From contig JABLTI010000027.1 of NCBI GenBank assembly GCA_013166835.1, forward strand, positions 1 to 38,665: 38,665 nucleotides of DNA. Reading direction: 5' to 3'. Every line of letters starts with the position of its first letter. Position 1 is the first letter of the stretch. Positions 8,074 to 16,030 of this stretch are shown in pieces. Position numbers and translations under genes: made by a program. The notes under the pieces were generated by a model. The model had not been told where the DNA came from. It saw only the letters and a list, made by a program, of their open reading frames with translations, and did no database searches. This DNA comes from Promethearchaeati archaeon. GTDB lineage: Archaea; Asgardarchaeota; Heimdallarchaeia; JABLTI01.

Positions 8074-8991
8074 TTTTTTAAACATCAACATTTTATTTCT
8101 AGAAAAATCCCTTTCGAAAACTGTTTGATTCGAGGAATCCATTTTCTCAACTTTACTAATTGATAATTTAAATCTTAATATGTTGATTTCACCAGATGAA
8201 CCGGGAATTCTCATTAGTGAAGATGAGAGATTATTGAGGAAATCAAAATTCCAGGTATCAACATGGGAACAAACTGCTACATTTCTTTGTTGCTTTCTAT
8301 CACTAAGCAAAAGAAAACCAACTAAAATTTCATCGCTATAGATCGAATAAATCAATTGTTTTTCTTTTTGAATAACTTCTTTTATTGAAGCATAGTAATC
8401 CGAATAACTAATCCTCTCAAAATACTCTAAGCCAGCTTTACCAGATACCGCTTCAATCTCTCCTAGAACAAATTGTCTTAGTATTACCATTAAGTTACTA
8501 TCGTCGAAGTTATGCTTTCGGAGTTCTAATGAGTTTGCTTCGCTGGATTGGATTTTGTCAACCATTATTGATAGATAAGTAATTCCTTCACCAACTCTTC
8601 TGTAACCAAACTTTTCATAAAGTGAGATAGCAGAAGAATTATTAGCCAAAACAACTAAAGCTAGAAAGCTCTTCTTCAATTCCGAAGCTCTTGCTTCTGA
8701 AAAAGTCATTAATGCCTTTCCAATGCCTTGTTTTCTGAAAGTGGATTCGACCGCAATTGTGTAAATAAATAATTGATCACCACGATTTGTACCTAGGGAA
8801 AGTATACCAGCAATTTCGTCATCCTTAATGTAAAAGTAATTCTCAGCCTTAATTCTGAACCAAATAAACATCAAGAACCTGATGAATAAATTAGTTTGTG
8901 ATATTTGAGGATCGTGACTCATGTTTCGAATCATAGATTTCTTAAACTTCGACCATTCATACCATCTAACTTTTCTAATCTCAGATTTCAT
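8068..8991 (-). CDS. GNAT-family N-acetyltransferase with an extra C-terminal domain
   Basis: A 307-residue protein whose first half is a GNAT domain: strand IYTIAVESTF followed by the acetyl-CoA pyrophosphate loop RKQGIGKA (residues 86-93), then ALVVLANNSSAISLYEKFGY (about 111-130), the typical motif B region. The C-terminal half (about 155-307) is less conserved and may be a degenerate second GNAT-like or substrate domain. It would acetylate an amine of a small molecule or protein; substrate unknown. ATG start at 8991; only a weak GAGTG lies upstream. The stop overlaps the DinB tail remnant on the other strand. Confidence 0.75.
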   Translation of the reverse strand: MKSEIRKVRWYEWSKFKKSMIRNMSHDPQISQTNLFIRFLMFIWFRIKAENYFYIKDDEIAGILSLGTNRGDQLFIYTIAVESTFRKQGIGKALMTFSEARASELKKSFLALVVLANNSSAISLYEKFGYRRVGEGITYLSIMVDKIQSSEANSLELRKHNFDDSNLMVILRQFVLGEIEAVSGKAGLEYFERISYSDYYASIKEVIQKEKQLIYSIYSDEILVGFLLLSDRKQQRNVAVCSHVDTWNFDFLNNLSSSLMRIPGSSGEINILRFKLSISKVEKMDSSNQTVFERDFSRNKMLMFKKL

Positions 8992-9066
8992 TTGTTTAGC
9001 ACTCTATTTCAGAAAGGAGATACGAGTTAATAAACATTTAATTTTGATTTTTATTATTAAGTCTAG

Positions 9067-9249
9067 ATGACTTTTCTTAAAATATTTAACATGGCAAATA
9101 ACTTAGTATTTTCTAGTTTGAATAAATTAGATGCAAACGTAATTGTGGGAGATTTCCATTATGTTTGGGAACCAATTGCGAAGATCCTAGGATTAACCTT
9201 TGAATTGAAAACATCGGAAGAAGAAGACTTGCTTATTTTCAAGAAATGA
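9067..9249 (+). CDS. Short open reading frame, possible small protein
   Basis: A 60-residue frame starting at ATG 9067 with no membrane segment. I do not recognise it. The second half (GDFHYVWEPIAKILGLTF) has a plausible folded composition, but no convincing ribosome site precedes the start and in-frame stops lie just upstream, so no longer parent is visible. It could be a genuine small protein or a leftover C-terminus. It lies between the GNAT gene and the tRNA-Trp promoter. Confidence 0.35.
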   Translation: MTFLKIFNMANNLVFSSLNKLDANVIVGDFHYVWEPIAKILGLTFELKTSEEEDLLIFKK

Positions 9250-9273
9250 TAAGAATCTCATTAAAATCGAAAA

Positions 9274-9283
9274 TGTTTTATAG
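9274..9283 (+). promoter_or_regulatory. TATA box of tRNA-Trp
   Basis: GTTTTATAGG lies about 32-41 bases before the first base of the tRNA, where an archaeal TATA box would place transcription start roughly 10 bases upstream of the mature 5' end. Confidence 0.5.
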
Positions 9284-9314
9284 GTCAATCAAGCAGAAAA
9301 AAGTGCAATACCTT

Positions 9315-9455
9315 GGAGTGGTAGTGTAGCCAGGCAGCACGGCAGGCTCCAGAAAAAGTAAACAAAAATACTGACCGTTCGGAATGATGTAATTTTGGAG
9401 CGGTGCTCTCTTTAGAGAAACTTGCTGGTCGGGAGTTCAAATCTCCTCCACTCCA
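9315..9455 (+). tRNA. tRNA-Trp(CCA) with a 67-base intron
   Basis: Folding by eye gives a complete cloverleaf: acceptor stem GGAGTGG/CCACTCC with discriminator A at 9455, D-arm GTGT/GCAC, anticodon stem GCAGG/CTTGC (9342-9346/9421-9425), loop CT-CCA-G-A with anticodon CCA at 9349-9351, variable TGGTC, and T-arm GGGAG-TTCAAAT-CTCCT. The mature tRNA is 74 nt and CCA is not encoded. The intron (9353-9419) separates G37 from A38, the canonical archaeal position. A T-run (9457-9462) directly follows. Confidence 0.95.
9353..9419 (+). other. tRNA-Trp intron with kink-turn-like CTGA/ATGATG element
   Basis: The boundaries follow from the exon folding. CTC of the anticodon loop (9347-9349) can pair with GAG at 9415-9417, leaving three-base bulges AGA (9351-9353) and AAA (9418-9420), close to the bulge-helix-bulge recognised by the archaeal splicing endonuclease, with one C-A mismatch in the centre. 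Inside, CTGA (9371-9374) and ATGATGT (9384-9390) flank CCGTTCGGA, the order of a D'/C' kink-turn. Also TTTTGGAG (9393-9400) is complementary to CTCCAGAA around the anticodon. Archaeal tRNA-Trp introns are known to act as box C/D methylation guides; here only one box pair is evident. Confidence 0.65.
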
Positions 9456-9456
9456 C

Positions 9457-9462
9457 TTTTTT
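9457..9462 (+). terminator. T-run terminator of tRNA-Trp
   Basis: Six consecutive T start two bases after the discriminator, with further T-runs following, as usual for archaeal intrinsic termination. They run into the end of the convergent DinB-like gene. Confidence 0.55.
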
Positions 9463-9465
9463 ATC

Positions 9466-9918
9466 TTACTTTTTTGTTCTACTCTTTATTCCCGATCTTT
9501 CTCTTAATTGTGCGAAGTGTCCTATTGCATGGTAGAGATTTTGTATAATTGCTTCTTTTACCGTTGTTTTAACTCCCCATGGGAAAGTAAACTCATCCTC
9601 CAGTTGAGAATCTGTCATTGATTCTATTGCATTAATCATTCTATTAACTGCTCTTTCTAAATCTGCTGTAGGAACATTAGTAGGGACGAATTTTAGTGGT
9701 TCATTTAAGAACCAATTTCCCGCATCTTCAAATATGGCTTGTAATGTATGATTGAACGTTTCCTTTATTGTAAACTCCTTAGGAGTAAGTTTAAAATTCC
9801 AAGCTTTATCATTTTCAATTTTCTTTATAGTCTTATAGGCTATTTTCTTGAAGTATTGCCAAAAATCGATACAGGTTTTGATTTCAGTCATTGCCTTCAC
9901 ATTGGAGAATATATACAT
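9466..9918 (-). CDS. DinB-like four-helix protein
   Basis: A 150-residue DinB/DUF664-type protein, shorter than its relative at 6439. Seen: FNHTLQAIFED with His57, and NLYHAIGHFAQLRERSGI with His130 and His134, the expected His triad for a divalent metal; residues 110-125 form the usual FPWG-turn between helices. The basic tail is SRTKK. The start is ATG at 9918; an ATG at 9891 is possible. Convergent to tRNA-Trp and divergent from the membrane protein at 9960. Enzymatic activity unproven. Confidence 0.75.
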   Translation of the reverse strand: MYIFSNVKAMTEIKTCIDFWQYFKKIAYKTIKKIENDKAWNFKLTPKEFTIKETFNHTLQAIFEDAGNWFLNEPLKFVPTNVPTADLERAVNRMINAIESMTDSQLEDEFTFPWGVKTTVKEAIIQNLYHAIGHFAQLRERSGIKSRTKK

Positions 9919-9959
9919 TCATAGTTATTACTTTTTTTTTCAGCTATAGGTGATAGTCA

Positions 9960-11426
9960 ATGGCTAACGATGAGAGTAATAATAGAGTAGAGAACTTTGG
10001 AAAACCTCCTAGTAGGATTGCTACTCTAGATTTTACTCGAGGATTAGCAATTTTCCTCATGACATTCTTCCACGGGTTTAACCATGTCTTTGATCCTAGT
10101 TGGTTCACAAGTGATCCCAGCGTAATTTTCGATACAATTCACCCAATAGCCATTGCACCAATAGGTTTTCTTGTTTATCTCGGAACTTGGAATTCTTTTT
10201 TCTTATTGGTATCCATAACAGTCAATACTCTAGGCATGGTTAAAAGTGCACAAAAAGGAGCTAATCTCGAGAAAATTCTTTTACGAAGAATAATAACTGG
10301 ATTATTTCTTTTCATCGCTGATTATATTATTGAAGCACTTCTTTACTATGGATATTTTGGAAATGGTATAAAGAATGGTGCTTGGAGTGCCATCTCCAGA
10401 TTTTGGTTGCATTTCTTTGGGATCAGAACTCTGCAAATTATAGCTTGGTCGATAGTCATTACTTCAGTTATTAATTATTTCTTACTGCGTAAGAATGGTC
10501 ATCAAAAGTATGTTCGTAACATGATTATCTTTGGTATACTGGCATTATCTGTTCTTATTTCTACCCAATTTGTTCAGAATGCAGTTGATAACATGCCTTG
10601 GGAATCACCTGCGGGGTATACAGGTGGAGGATGGCCTGATATCGGAATACAAGAGTACAATGCTTCTTTTAGAACGTGGATTTTTGTGCAAATTGCTGGA
10701 GGGCTAGAACCCTTCTTTCCGTATCTCTGTACGTCTTTTGTAGGTGCGATGATTGGTTTAACAGTGTGTTTAGCTAAACCTCCGAAATATATTACGCCAT
10801 TCTTTGGATCTACGGGATTACTAATGATGATTCTTGGAGCTGTTTTAATTGCACTAGGATATCCTATGGTATTCGATACTCGCTCATCGCTGCCAGTGTT
10901 TCTGTTACAATTAGGAGGTCAGATGGGATTACTTATGCTCTTCTTTAGAAGAGTTGAATTTAAAGGTCGCGGAAAGGTTTTTGCGGATAATTGGCTATCA
11001 AGAGAACTACGATTATGGTCTATGGCATCGCTATCAATTTATGCACTAGAGATTTTCGATTTCGTTCCAGCATCTTTTATGAATCTGATTGCAGGACGAT
11101 TCGTTGGGCATAATTTCTTGTTAAGGACATTTAATCAACCTCATCAAATGGGTTATGCTCTTTTGTATGCTTGCTTTTCACTTTTATGTTATATTGGTTT
11201 GATTCGAGTATGGTCTTTGGCTAATTTTACAGGTTCTTTTGAGTGGTTCTTGTTAAGAGTACAAAATGGTTTTAGAAAACCAAAACTCAATCGACTTGAT
11301 GTTGATTTAATCCTAAATAAAACCGGTTGGATCATTTTCGTTGATCAAGCCAGCGATATAAAACAAGTATGGATACATAGAATTCAACAAAAGTTCAAGA
11401 AAACAGATGAAGAAATTTTGCAGTGA
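9960..11426 (+). CDS. HGSNAT/DUF1624-like multi-pass membrane protein
   Basis: A 488-residue protein with about 10-12 hydrophobic segments. The N-terminus has RIATLDFTRGLAIFLMTFFH (residues 19-38), matching the R-x-x-x-LD-x-x-RG-x5-M-x3-H signature of the heparan-glucosaminide acetyltransferase/DUF1624 group of acyl-transferring membrane proteins; the following His is the presumed acyl acceptor in that family. The donor and substrate here are unknown. The start ATG at 9960 has AGGTGAT 5 bases upstream, an excellent archaeal ribosome site. The C-terminal 55 residues are soluble and charged. A paralog lies at 28294-29724 on the other strand. Confidence 0.7.
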   Translation: MANDESNNRVENFGKPPSRIATLDFTRGLAIFLMTFFHGFNHVFDPSWFTSDPSVIFDTIHPIAIAPIGFLVYLGTWNSFFLLVSITVNTLGMVKSAQKGANLEKILLRRIITGLFLFIADYIIEALLYYGYFGNGIKNGAWSAISRFWLHFFGIRTLQIIAWSIVITSVINYFLLRKNGHQKYVRNMIIFGILALSVLISTQFVQNAVDNMPWESPAGYTGGGWPDIGIQEYNASFRTWIFVQIAGGLEPFFPYLCTSFVGAMIGLTVCLAKPPKYITPFFGSTGLLMMILGAVLIALGYPMVFDTRSSLPVFLLQLGGQMGLLMLFFRRVEFKGRGKVFADNWLSRELRLWSMASLSIYALEIFDFVPASFMNLIAGRFVGHNFLLRTFNQPHQMGYALLYACFSLLCYIGLIRVWSLANFTGSFEWFLLRVQNGFRKPKLNRLDVDLILNKTGWIIFVDQASDIKQVWIHRIQQKFKKTDEEILQ

Positions 11427-11478
11427 ATACATTATACAAAAAGTTAACAATAAACAAGATTTTGAATAAAAGTCTTTA

Positions 11479-12525
11479 ATGAAGAATCATTTCTTGATGA
11501 TATTTACAATATCAGGAACGATTAAAGCTTTGATGAATGTAGATTTAATGAAGAAAGTAGTCGATGATTTCGATGACGGAAAGGATGTTGTTGGAACCAG
11601 ATTAATTAAAAGATGGAAGCATGATGAAGGAACACTGAAATTATGGCGTGCGAGTTCTAATTTTATCTATGTATTTCGAGAAAATGACAAACGAAAAATA
11701 TTACGAGTCACTCCTGATGCAGAAAGAACAATAGATCTACTTTTAGCTGAAATGGATTTCTCAGATCATTTGAGAAAGAAAGGCATACCAATTCCTGAGC
11801 CAATTCCATCTCAGGATCAAAACAAAATTGAAACGCTAATTACTGATTTCGGAACATTCTATGGAATTGTTATAGATTTCATTGAGGGAGATTGTATTGA
11901 TGATCATAATGATTTCGATGACGAGAGATTCCTAGAATGGGGCAGAATTCTAGCAAGAATACATAAAGCAGCATTAAGCTTTAAACCGAAACCAAAACGT
12001 AGACGAAAAACTTGGGAAGAAGACATAGATATGGCAATAGGCTGGTTGCCACAAGAAGAAAAGGAATTTAGAGAGAAGCTTAAGTCAATTAAAGATTGGA
12101 TTAAATCAATTCCTCAAGATGAGTTTTATGGTTTACTACACTATGATGTAGAACCTGATAATATAATTTGGACAGAGAAATCGTATTATATTATTGATTT
12201 TGATGATGCAGCATATTACCCATTTGTAGCAGATCTTGCATTCGCACTAGAAGAGATTAGAAAAGAAGAACCAGATGTTGAAGGAGAGATGCTTTATAAG
12301 TTCATTAAAGGATACACATCTGTCAAAAGCTTACCAAAAGATTGGGAAAACCAACTAGAACAATTCTTTACTTTGATGGATATCTACAAATACGCTCGAG
12401 TGATACATGCTTATGAGAACACAGAACCTAAAACAGATCGTGAATGGACTCAGAAAATGAGGGAAAGACACCACAAAAGCATGAAGGAAACAAAGAAAAG
12501 ATTGCAGAAAAAATGGAATAATTAG
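11479..12525 (+). CDS. Aminoglycoside-phosphotransferase (APH/ChoK-like) family kinase
   Basis: A 348-residue small-molecule kinase of the APH fold. Seen: N-lobe strand NFIYVFREN (61-69), hinge region DFIEGD (133-138), catalytic loop LLHYDVEPDNIIW with His221, Asp223 and Asn228, and IIDFDDA with the metal-binding Asp240/Asp242. C-terminal helices complete the fold, then a basic tail. It would phosphorylate a hydroxylated small molecule (amino sugar, homoserine, choline-like), not necessarily an antibiotic. The first 18 residues are poorly conserved in type and lack a ribosome site; ATG at 11533 or 11548 may be the real start. A long hairpin with T-run follows the stop. Confidence 0.8.
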   Translation: MKNHFLMIFTISGTIKALMNVDLMKKVVDDFDDGKDVVGTRLIKRWKHDEGTLKLWRASSNFIYVFRENDKRKILRVTPDAERTIDLLLAEMDFSDHLRKKGIPIPEPIPSQDQNKIETLITDFGTFYGIVIDFIEGDCIDDHNDFDDERFLEWGRILARIHKAALSFKPKPKRRRKTWEEDIDMAIGWLPQEEKEFREKLKSIKDWIKSIPQDEFYGLLHYDVEPDNIIWTEKSYYIIDFDDAAYYPFVADLAFALEEIRKEEPDVEGEMLYKFIKGYTSVKSLPKDWENQLEQFFTLMDIYKYARVIHAYENTEPKTDREWTQKMRERHHKSMKETKKRLQKKWNN

Positions 12526-12526
12526 T

Positions 12527-12592
12527 GCAATCCAATTACCGAATTGTTTTCATGCCTCTTGACCTCAACAAGATAATTGGATTGCGGTTTTT
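12527..12592 (+). terminator. Long hairpin with T-run after the kinase gene
   Basis: The stem GCAATCCAATTA (12527-12538) pairs perfectly with TAATTGGATTGC (12574-12585), 12 bp. Inside, TCTTG/CAAGA (12557-12561/12569-12573) forms a second stem stacked on it with a 7-base loop, leaving an 18-base bulge on the 5' side. GGTTTTTG follows. Its position one base after the stop codon suggests mRNA termination or 3'-end protection; the asymmetric shape also allows a regulatory RNA. Confidence 0.55.
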
Positions 12593-12596
12593 GTCT

Positions 12597-12740
12597 AGAA
12601 TGAAACCTCCGTGAGCATTCCCCTTCACCGAGTGGTGAAGAAGAGTAGAGTCCGTATTATTAGCCTTCCTCCTGCGACAGAGTTCATCGGAGTTAATTGT
12701 CTAACTCATTCTTTACCTGCAGAGTCTTTCTTGCAGAACA
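12597..12740 (+). ncRNA. Candidate structured non-coding RNA
   Basis: This gene-free stretch is G+C richer than its surroundings and folds into a closed structure: AGAATGA (12597-12603) with TCATTCT (12706-12712); CTCCG (12607-12611) with CGGAG (12688-12692); an internal hairpin CTTCACC-GAGT-GGTGAAG (12623-12640) with a perfect 7-bp stem; and CTGCA/TGCAG (12717-12721/12732-12736). A T5 run at 12748-12752 lies just after it on the plus strand. I compared it by eye with SRP, RNase P and 5S RNA hallmarks and found none. From 12753 to 12910 I see only AT-rich sequence, with a TATA-like stretch near 12814-12825. Confidence 0.45.
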
Positions 12741-12916
12741 ATAAACCTTTTTCTTTCTAGTATTTAATTTTTGTCCCGCCACTAAAAAATGAGTTAATTC
12801 CAGATTAGGTAGGACTATAAATATATCCTTGATTCGTTTTTCATTTGGATGTTTTTAAAGAAGAAAGGAAATTATATAAATGAAAAACAGAAATTAAAGC
12901 AGTCGAGAAAAGAAGA

Positions 12917-12926
12917 TTTATATATT
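12917..12926 (+). promoter_or_regulatory. TATA box of the basic coiled-coil gene
   Basis: TTTATATATT ends 35 bases before the ATG at 12962, so transcription should begin near 12945-12950, giving a short leader with TGTGAT just before the start codon. Confidence 0.5.
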
Positions 12927-12961
12927 GTCCCGAGTCTTAAATAATTGTAGATGTGATATAG

Positions 12962-13552
12962 ATGTCCGAAGAGAAGAAGAAACGAGGTCGCCCAAGAGTT
13001 TACAATACTAATGCTGCGCGAAAAAAGGCATATCGAGAAAGGAAAAAAGCTGAACGAAAAGAATTAGAAGTAGAAATTGAAAAGATGCAAAAAGATTTAG
13101 ATTTTATTCGAAAAGAAATTGAACAAAAAGATCTTACTGATAATCCATTTTTACATTTAACCTATAAAGATTTAAGAAATGCTAGTTTGGAGCAACTAGA
13201 TGAATATTCTAAGGATTTGATAGCTATAATTGGTGGGCAATATTCTCTTTTAAGTCCCCTACAAGTTATCGTTAAGGACATCATAAATCAATATTCAGTG
13301 AAAAAAATAGAGGATTGGAGCGCTTTTAATCCTGATCAAAAAGTAGCCATCGATGTTAGCGGGAAAATACTTGATTTCTATTCCATCATCCAGAATTTGA
13401 CTCTATTGAATTTAATAGACTTAGAACTAAAGAATAGAGGACAAGATAAGAAAATTGATATTGAGCTTTCTGAAATCGAAAAACAAATTTTCGAGTTAGA
13501 AGAAGAATTTGCAGAAAAGAGGAAAGTCAAACTTTACGAAAAAATAGATTAG
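12962..13552 (+). CDS. Basic DNA-binding protein with AT-hook-like and bZIP-like N-terminus
   Basis: A 196-residue protein. Residues 5-12 (KKKRGRPR) match an AT-hook core; residues 15-33 form a strongly basic helix beginning NTNAARKKAYRERKK, closely resembling the NTxAAR start of eukaryotic bZIP basic regions; residues 35-58 continue as a coiled coil with hydrophobic residues at 35, 39, 42, 46, 49 and 53. The register between Asn15 and the first heptad Leu differs by two residues from GCN4, so the likeness may be convergent; similar GRPR...AYRERK stretches occur in phage and plasmid proteins. The remainder is acidic-helical with a hydrophobic core segment (145-155) and a terminal coiled coil. 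DNA binding is inferred. Own promoter; no operon partner. Confidence 0.65.
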   Translation: MSEEKKKRGRPRVYNTNAARKKAYRERKKAERKELEVEIEKMQKDLDFIRKEIEQKDLTDNPFLHLTYKDLRNASLEQLDEYSKDLIAIIGGQYSLLSPLQVIVKDIINQYSVKKIEDWSAFNPDQKVAIDVSGKILDFYSIIQNLTLLNLIDLELKNRGQDKKIDIELSEIEKQIFELEEEFAEKRKVKLYEKID

Positions 13553-13674
13553 TTTTGCATTATTCTTTTTTTCATTCTTTTTTAGATTCTAAAGCGTTTA
13601 GTATTTTTGCTAGTATATTTTTTATAATAACATTGATAATTTAGTAATAATTATTGAGCTTGATTAAATTGATA

Positions 13675-14505
13675 ATGAAGAATGAAACTGCTATAATCAC
13701 TGGTTCAACTAGTGGCATTGGATTAAGTATTGCTGAAAAATTTCTAGAAGCAGGTTGCAAAGTTACTATTAGTTCTAGAAGTGAAGAGAAAGTGAAGAAG
13801 ACTCTTGCAGAACTAACTAAGAAGTATAAGGACTCTGTCATTGGTTTTGCATGTGATGTTAACGATCCTAAAGCTTTGAAGAAACTCGTTGATAAAACAA
13901 TAGAGAAATTTGGGTCAGTTCGTATACTTATTGCAAATGCTGGAACAAATAGAACTTATGGACCATTTAGCAATTTAACTGCAGACATGGTTAGTAAAGA
14001 TGCAATTACTGTAATTGGAACTAATTTGATTGGGACTCTTAATTCTATTGCAGCAGTTATGCCTCATATGATTCAACAAAAATATGGGAGAATCATCACT
14101 TTATCTGGTGCTGGAGCAGAAAGACCAATGGAGAATATGACCATTTATACAGCTTCTAAGGGAGGTGTCGTAGCATTTTCCAAAAGTCTGGCATTAGAAA
14201 TGTCTCAGAGAGAAGAAGATATAAAAATCAATGTCTTTGCACCAGGAATGATTAAGACAAATCTGGCATCTAATGCCGATCTTGTTCCTAATTGGGGAGT
14301 GGGAGAAGATTATGAAGGCAATTTAGAACTTGCTCATGAATGTCTTGGAACAGACATTGATACTAGTTGTGATAAAGTAATTCCATATGCTTTACCTGAG
14401 CTTAAAGATAATGGGAAAGTATTTCGTGGATTCAAAATAATAAAGATGATTACCGGTGGAATAAAATATCAAAGAAAGATGAAAAAAGCTAGAAAAAGTA
14501 CTTAA
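13675..14505 (+). CDS. Short-chain dehydrogenase/reductase
   Basis: A 276-residue classical SDR. Seen, from the ATG at 13675: cofactor loop TGSTSGIG (9-16), the basic SRSEEK segment (35-40) that favours NADP(H), NANAG-like IANAG (86-90), and active-site Ser144, Tyr158 and Lys162 in YTASK. The last 60 residues (from about 215) replace the usual short substrate cap and end in a basic tail of KK/RK repeats, perhaps for membrane or nucleic-acid contact. Upstream TTG codons extend the frame by seven residues but the family begins at MKNETAIITG. The stop overlaps the convergent gene by four bases. Substrate unknown. Confidence 0.85.
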   Translation: MKNETAIITGSTSGIGLSIAEKFLEAGCKVTISSRSEEKVKKTLAELTKKYKDSVIGFACDVNDPKALKKLVDKTIEKFGSVRILIANAGTNRTYGPFSNLTADMVSKDAITVIGTNLIGTLNSIAAVMPHMIQQKYGRIITLSGAGAERPMENMTIYTASKGGVVAFSKSLALEMSQREEDIKINVFAPGMIKTNLASNADLVPNWGVGEDYEGNLELAHECLGTDIDTSCDKVIPYALPELKDNGKVFRGFKIIKMITGGIKYQRKMKKARKST

Positions 14506-14873
14506 AAATCAATCTGATATTTACTGAATCTAGCAAGCCAACCTTCTTTGGTTGGCAATTCTTTGTAAAGTGCTTTACTAAGAGAGACAATGCTTTCCCC
14601 ATCGACAATAACTTCTATGTCTTTTTTAGTAGAGTAATTCTCCATTAAAGCAAGTAAGAAATCATGAATCGCAGTATCAATTCCAGCAACAAGACACTTG
14701 CGAACAAAATCTTTCTCTTCGGGGGAAAAGGGCATTAAACTATCTTGTAGTCTCTGTAATTTTTGGGCTTTGTAAACCCCAGCTAATAATTTATCATAGA
14801 AATCAATAGCGTTGTCTCTAAGATTTGCAATTATAAATTGACCGAATTTATCTAAAGTTTCGTCTGAATCCAT
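14502..14873 (-). CDS. Conserved-looking small soluble protein, function unknown
   Basis: A 123-residue acidic, mostly helical protein, no signal or membrane segment. The central helix DTAIHDFLLALMENY and the end GWLARFSKYQIDF look like conserved positions of a small family I have seen only as hypothetical proteins, so I assign no function. ATG at 14873. It converges on the SDR gene with a 4-base overlap. Between it and the next gene (14874-15113) I see only AT-rich sequence. Confidence 0.6.
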   Translation of the reverse strand: MDSDETLDKFGQFIIANLRDNAIDFYDKLLAGVYKAQKLQRLQDSLMPFSPEEKDFVRKCLVAGIDTAIHDFLLALMENYSTKKDIEVIVDGESIVSLSKALYKELPTKEGWLARFSKYQIDF

Positions 14874-15113
14874 TTTACTCAGGAAAAGATATAATCATAT
14901 TTTACTTTTAATCTCTATTATAATCCATATAACACACACGTCATCTACATGTATGACAGTAAAAGAACGGATTTTTTAAGAATAAGTGTTTAATCAGAGA
15001 GAATAGGAGAAAATTAAATATATCTAAATGTGAAACTCCTACTATTCCACTGATATTTCCAGCTATTACAATTATATTGATAGTATTTGACAAACTAAAA
15101 CAGGTTGTAAAAG

Positions 15114-16001
15114 ATGTCTAAAAAATCTAAGAAAAAATTGGTTCTTATTGCTGATTCTGCTTGTGATCTACCAGTAGATATTATAGAACAATATGGCATT
15201 GTTATTCTTCCAATTTCAATCTACTTCCCTGAAGAGACAAGAACTCAATATGTTGATATCACAACAGAAGAGTTTTTCAGAATGATTGATGAGGAGGATT
15301 TATCACCAACTACAGGAGTTCCTTCGCCAAGAGTGTATAAACAAACATTCGATAAAGCTCTTGAGAAACATAATGAAGGAATAATGATTGATATTTCTTG
15401 TGATTTGAGTGGTATCTATAACTATGGTGTAATCTACTCAAAGCAATTTGCAGAAGATAAAATCTCTGTTGTTGATAGCAGGACTGCAACCCTTCCATTA
15501 GGACTTATAGTTCTAAAGGCAGCTAGAATGATTGAGGAAGGATTAACAAAAGAAGAAGTCCTTAAGAAACTCAAAAAGATTATTCCTAAAATCCAACTGA
15601 ATGCTTTTGTTGGTAATTTGAAATACTTGAAACGATCAGGAAGAATATCTACTTTAAAGCATATCCTTGGGAATTTAATGCAGTATAAACCACTAATTTC
15701 TATTATGGATGGAAAAATAGTTTCTCCCACACGTGTCCGAGGTGAAGCTGCAACAATGGAATTTATGAAAAATTTAGGAGATAAAGTTCTGAAAGCTTTA
15801 CCTAAAAATGAGACAATTGTTGTTATGCACTCACGCAATTTTGAAAAAGCAGAAGAGTTAGCCAAGTATTTAGAAAACTCAAACAAGAAGAAAATTGAGA
15901 TTCTTATTTGGGAAATTGGTCCTGCAATTGGTGTCCATGTTGGTCCTGGTGTTATTGGATTAACTTGGGCTGGCAAAACAGCTGATGAGTTACTAAAGTA
16001 G
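15114..16001 (+). CDS. DegV family fatty-acid-binding protein
   Basis: A 295-residue DegV protein. In bacteria this family binds long-chain fatty acids and hands them to a fatty acid kinase. Seen: IADSACDLP (12-20), VDITTEEFF (about 45-53), SPTTGVPSP (about 64-72, ligand loop), ATLPLGL near 125, FVGNLKYLKRSGRIS (about 165-180, conserved across the family), and a C-terminal IGPAIGVHVGPGVIGL that closes the ligand tunnel. No FakA-like kinase is in the window, so the phosphorylation partner in this organism is unknown. The stop is TAG. A paralog is at 25795-26721. Confidence 0.88.
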   Translation: MSKKSKKKLVLIADSACDLPVDIIEQYGIVILPISIYFPEETRTQYVDITTEEFFRMIDEEDLSPTTGVPSPRVYKQTFDKALEKHNEGIMIDISCDLSGIYNYGVIYSKQFAEDKISVVDSRTATLPLGLIVLKAARMIEEGLTKEEVLKKLKKIIPKIQLNAFVGNLKYLKRSGRISTLKHILGNLMQYKPLISIMDGKIVSPTRVRGEAATMEFMKNLGDKVLKALPKNETIVVMHSRNFEKAEELAKYLENSNKKKIEILIWEIGPAIGVHVGPGVIGLTWAGKTADELLK

Positions 16002-16030
16002 AAAAAAGAAAAAAAAGGATAGATGAAGGA

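Noticed and set aside
11758..11776. TTCTCA-N7-TGAGAA resembling the operator
   Set aside because: The spacer is 7 and not 6 bases and it lies inside the kinase coding sequence; treated as chance.
12597..12740. RNase P, SRP or 5S RNA identity for the structured stretch
   Set aside because: The conserved motifs of those RNAs were not found on either strand.
14940..14957. GTCAT-N8-ATGAC inverted repeat upstream of degV
   Set aside because: Arms of five bases, a single occurrence and no clear relation to a TATA box; not distinguishable from chance.
15434..15976. 180-codon open frame antisense to degV
   Set aside because: It lies wholly opposite a clear DegV gene; the composition is that of a shadow frame.
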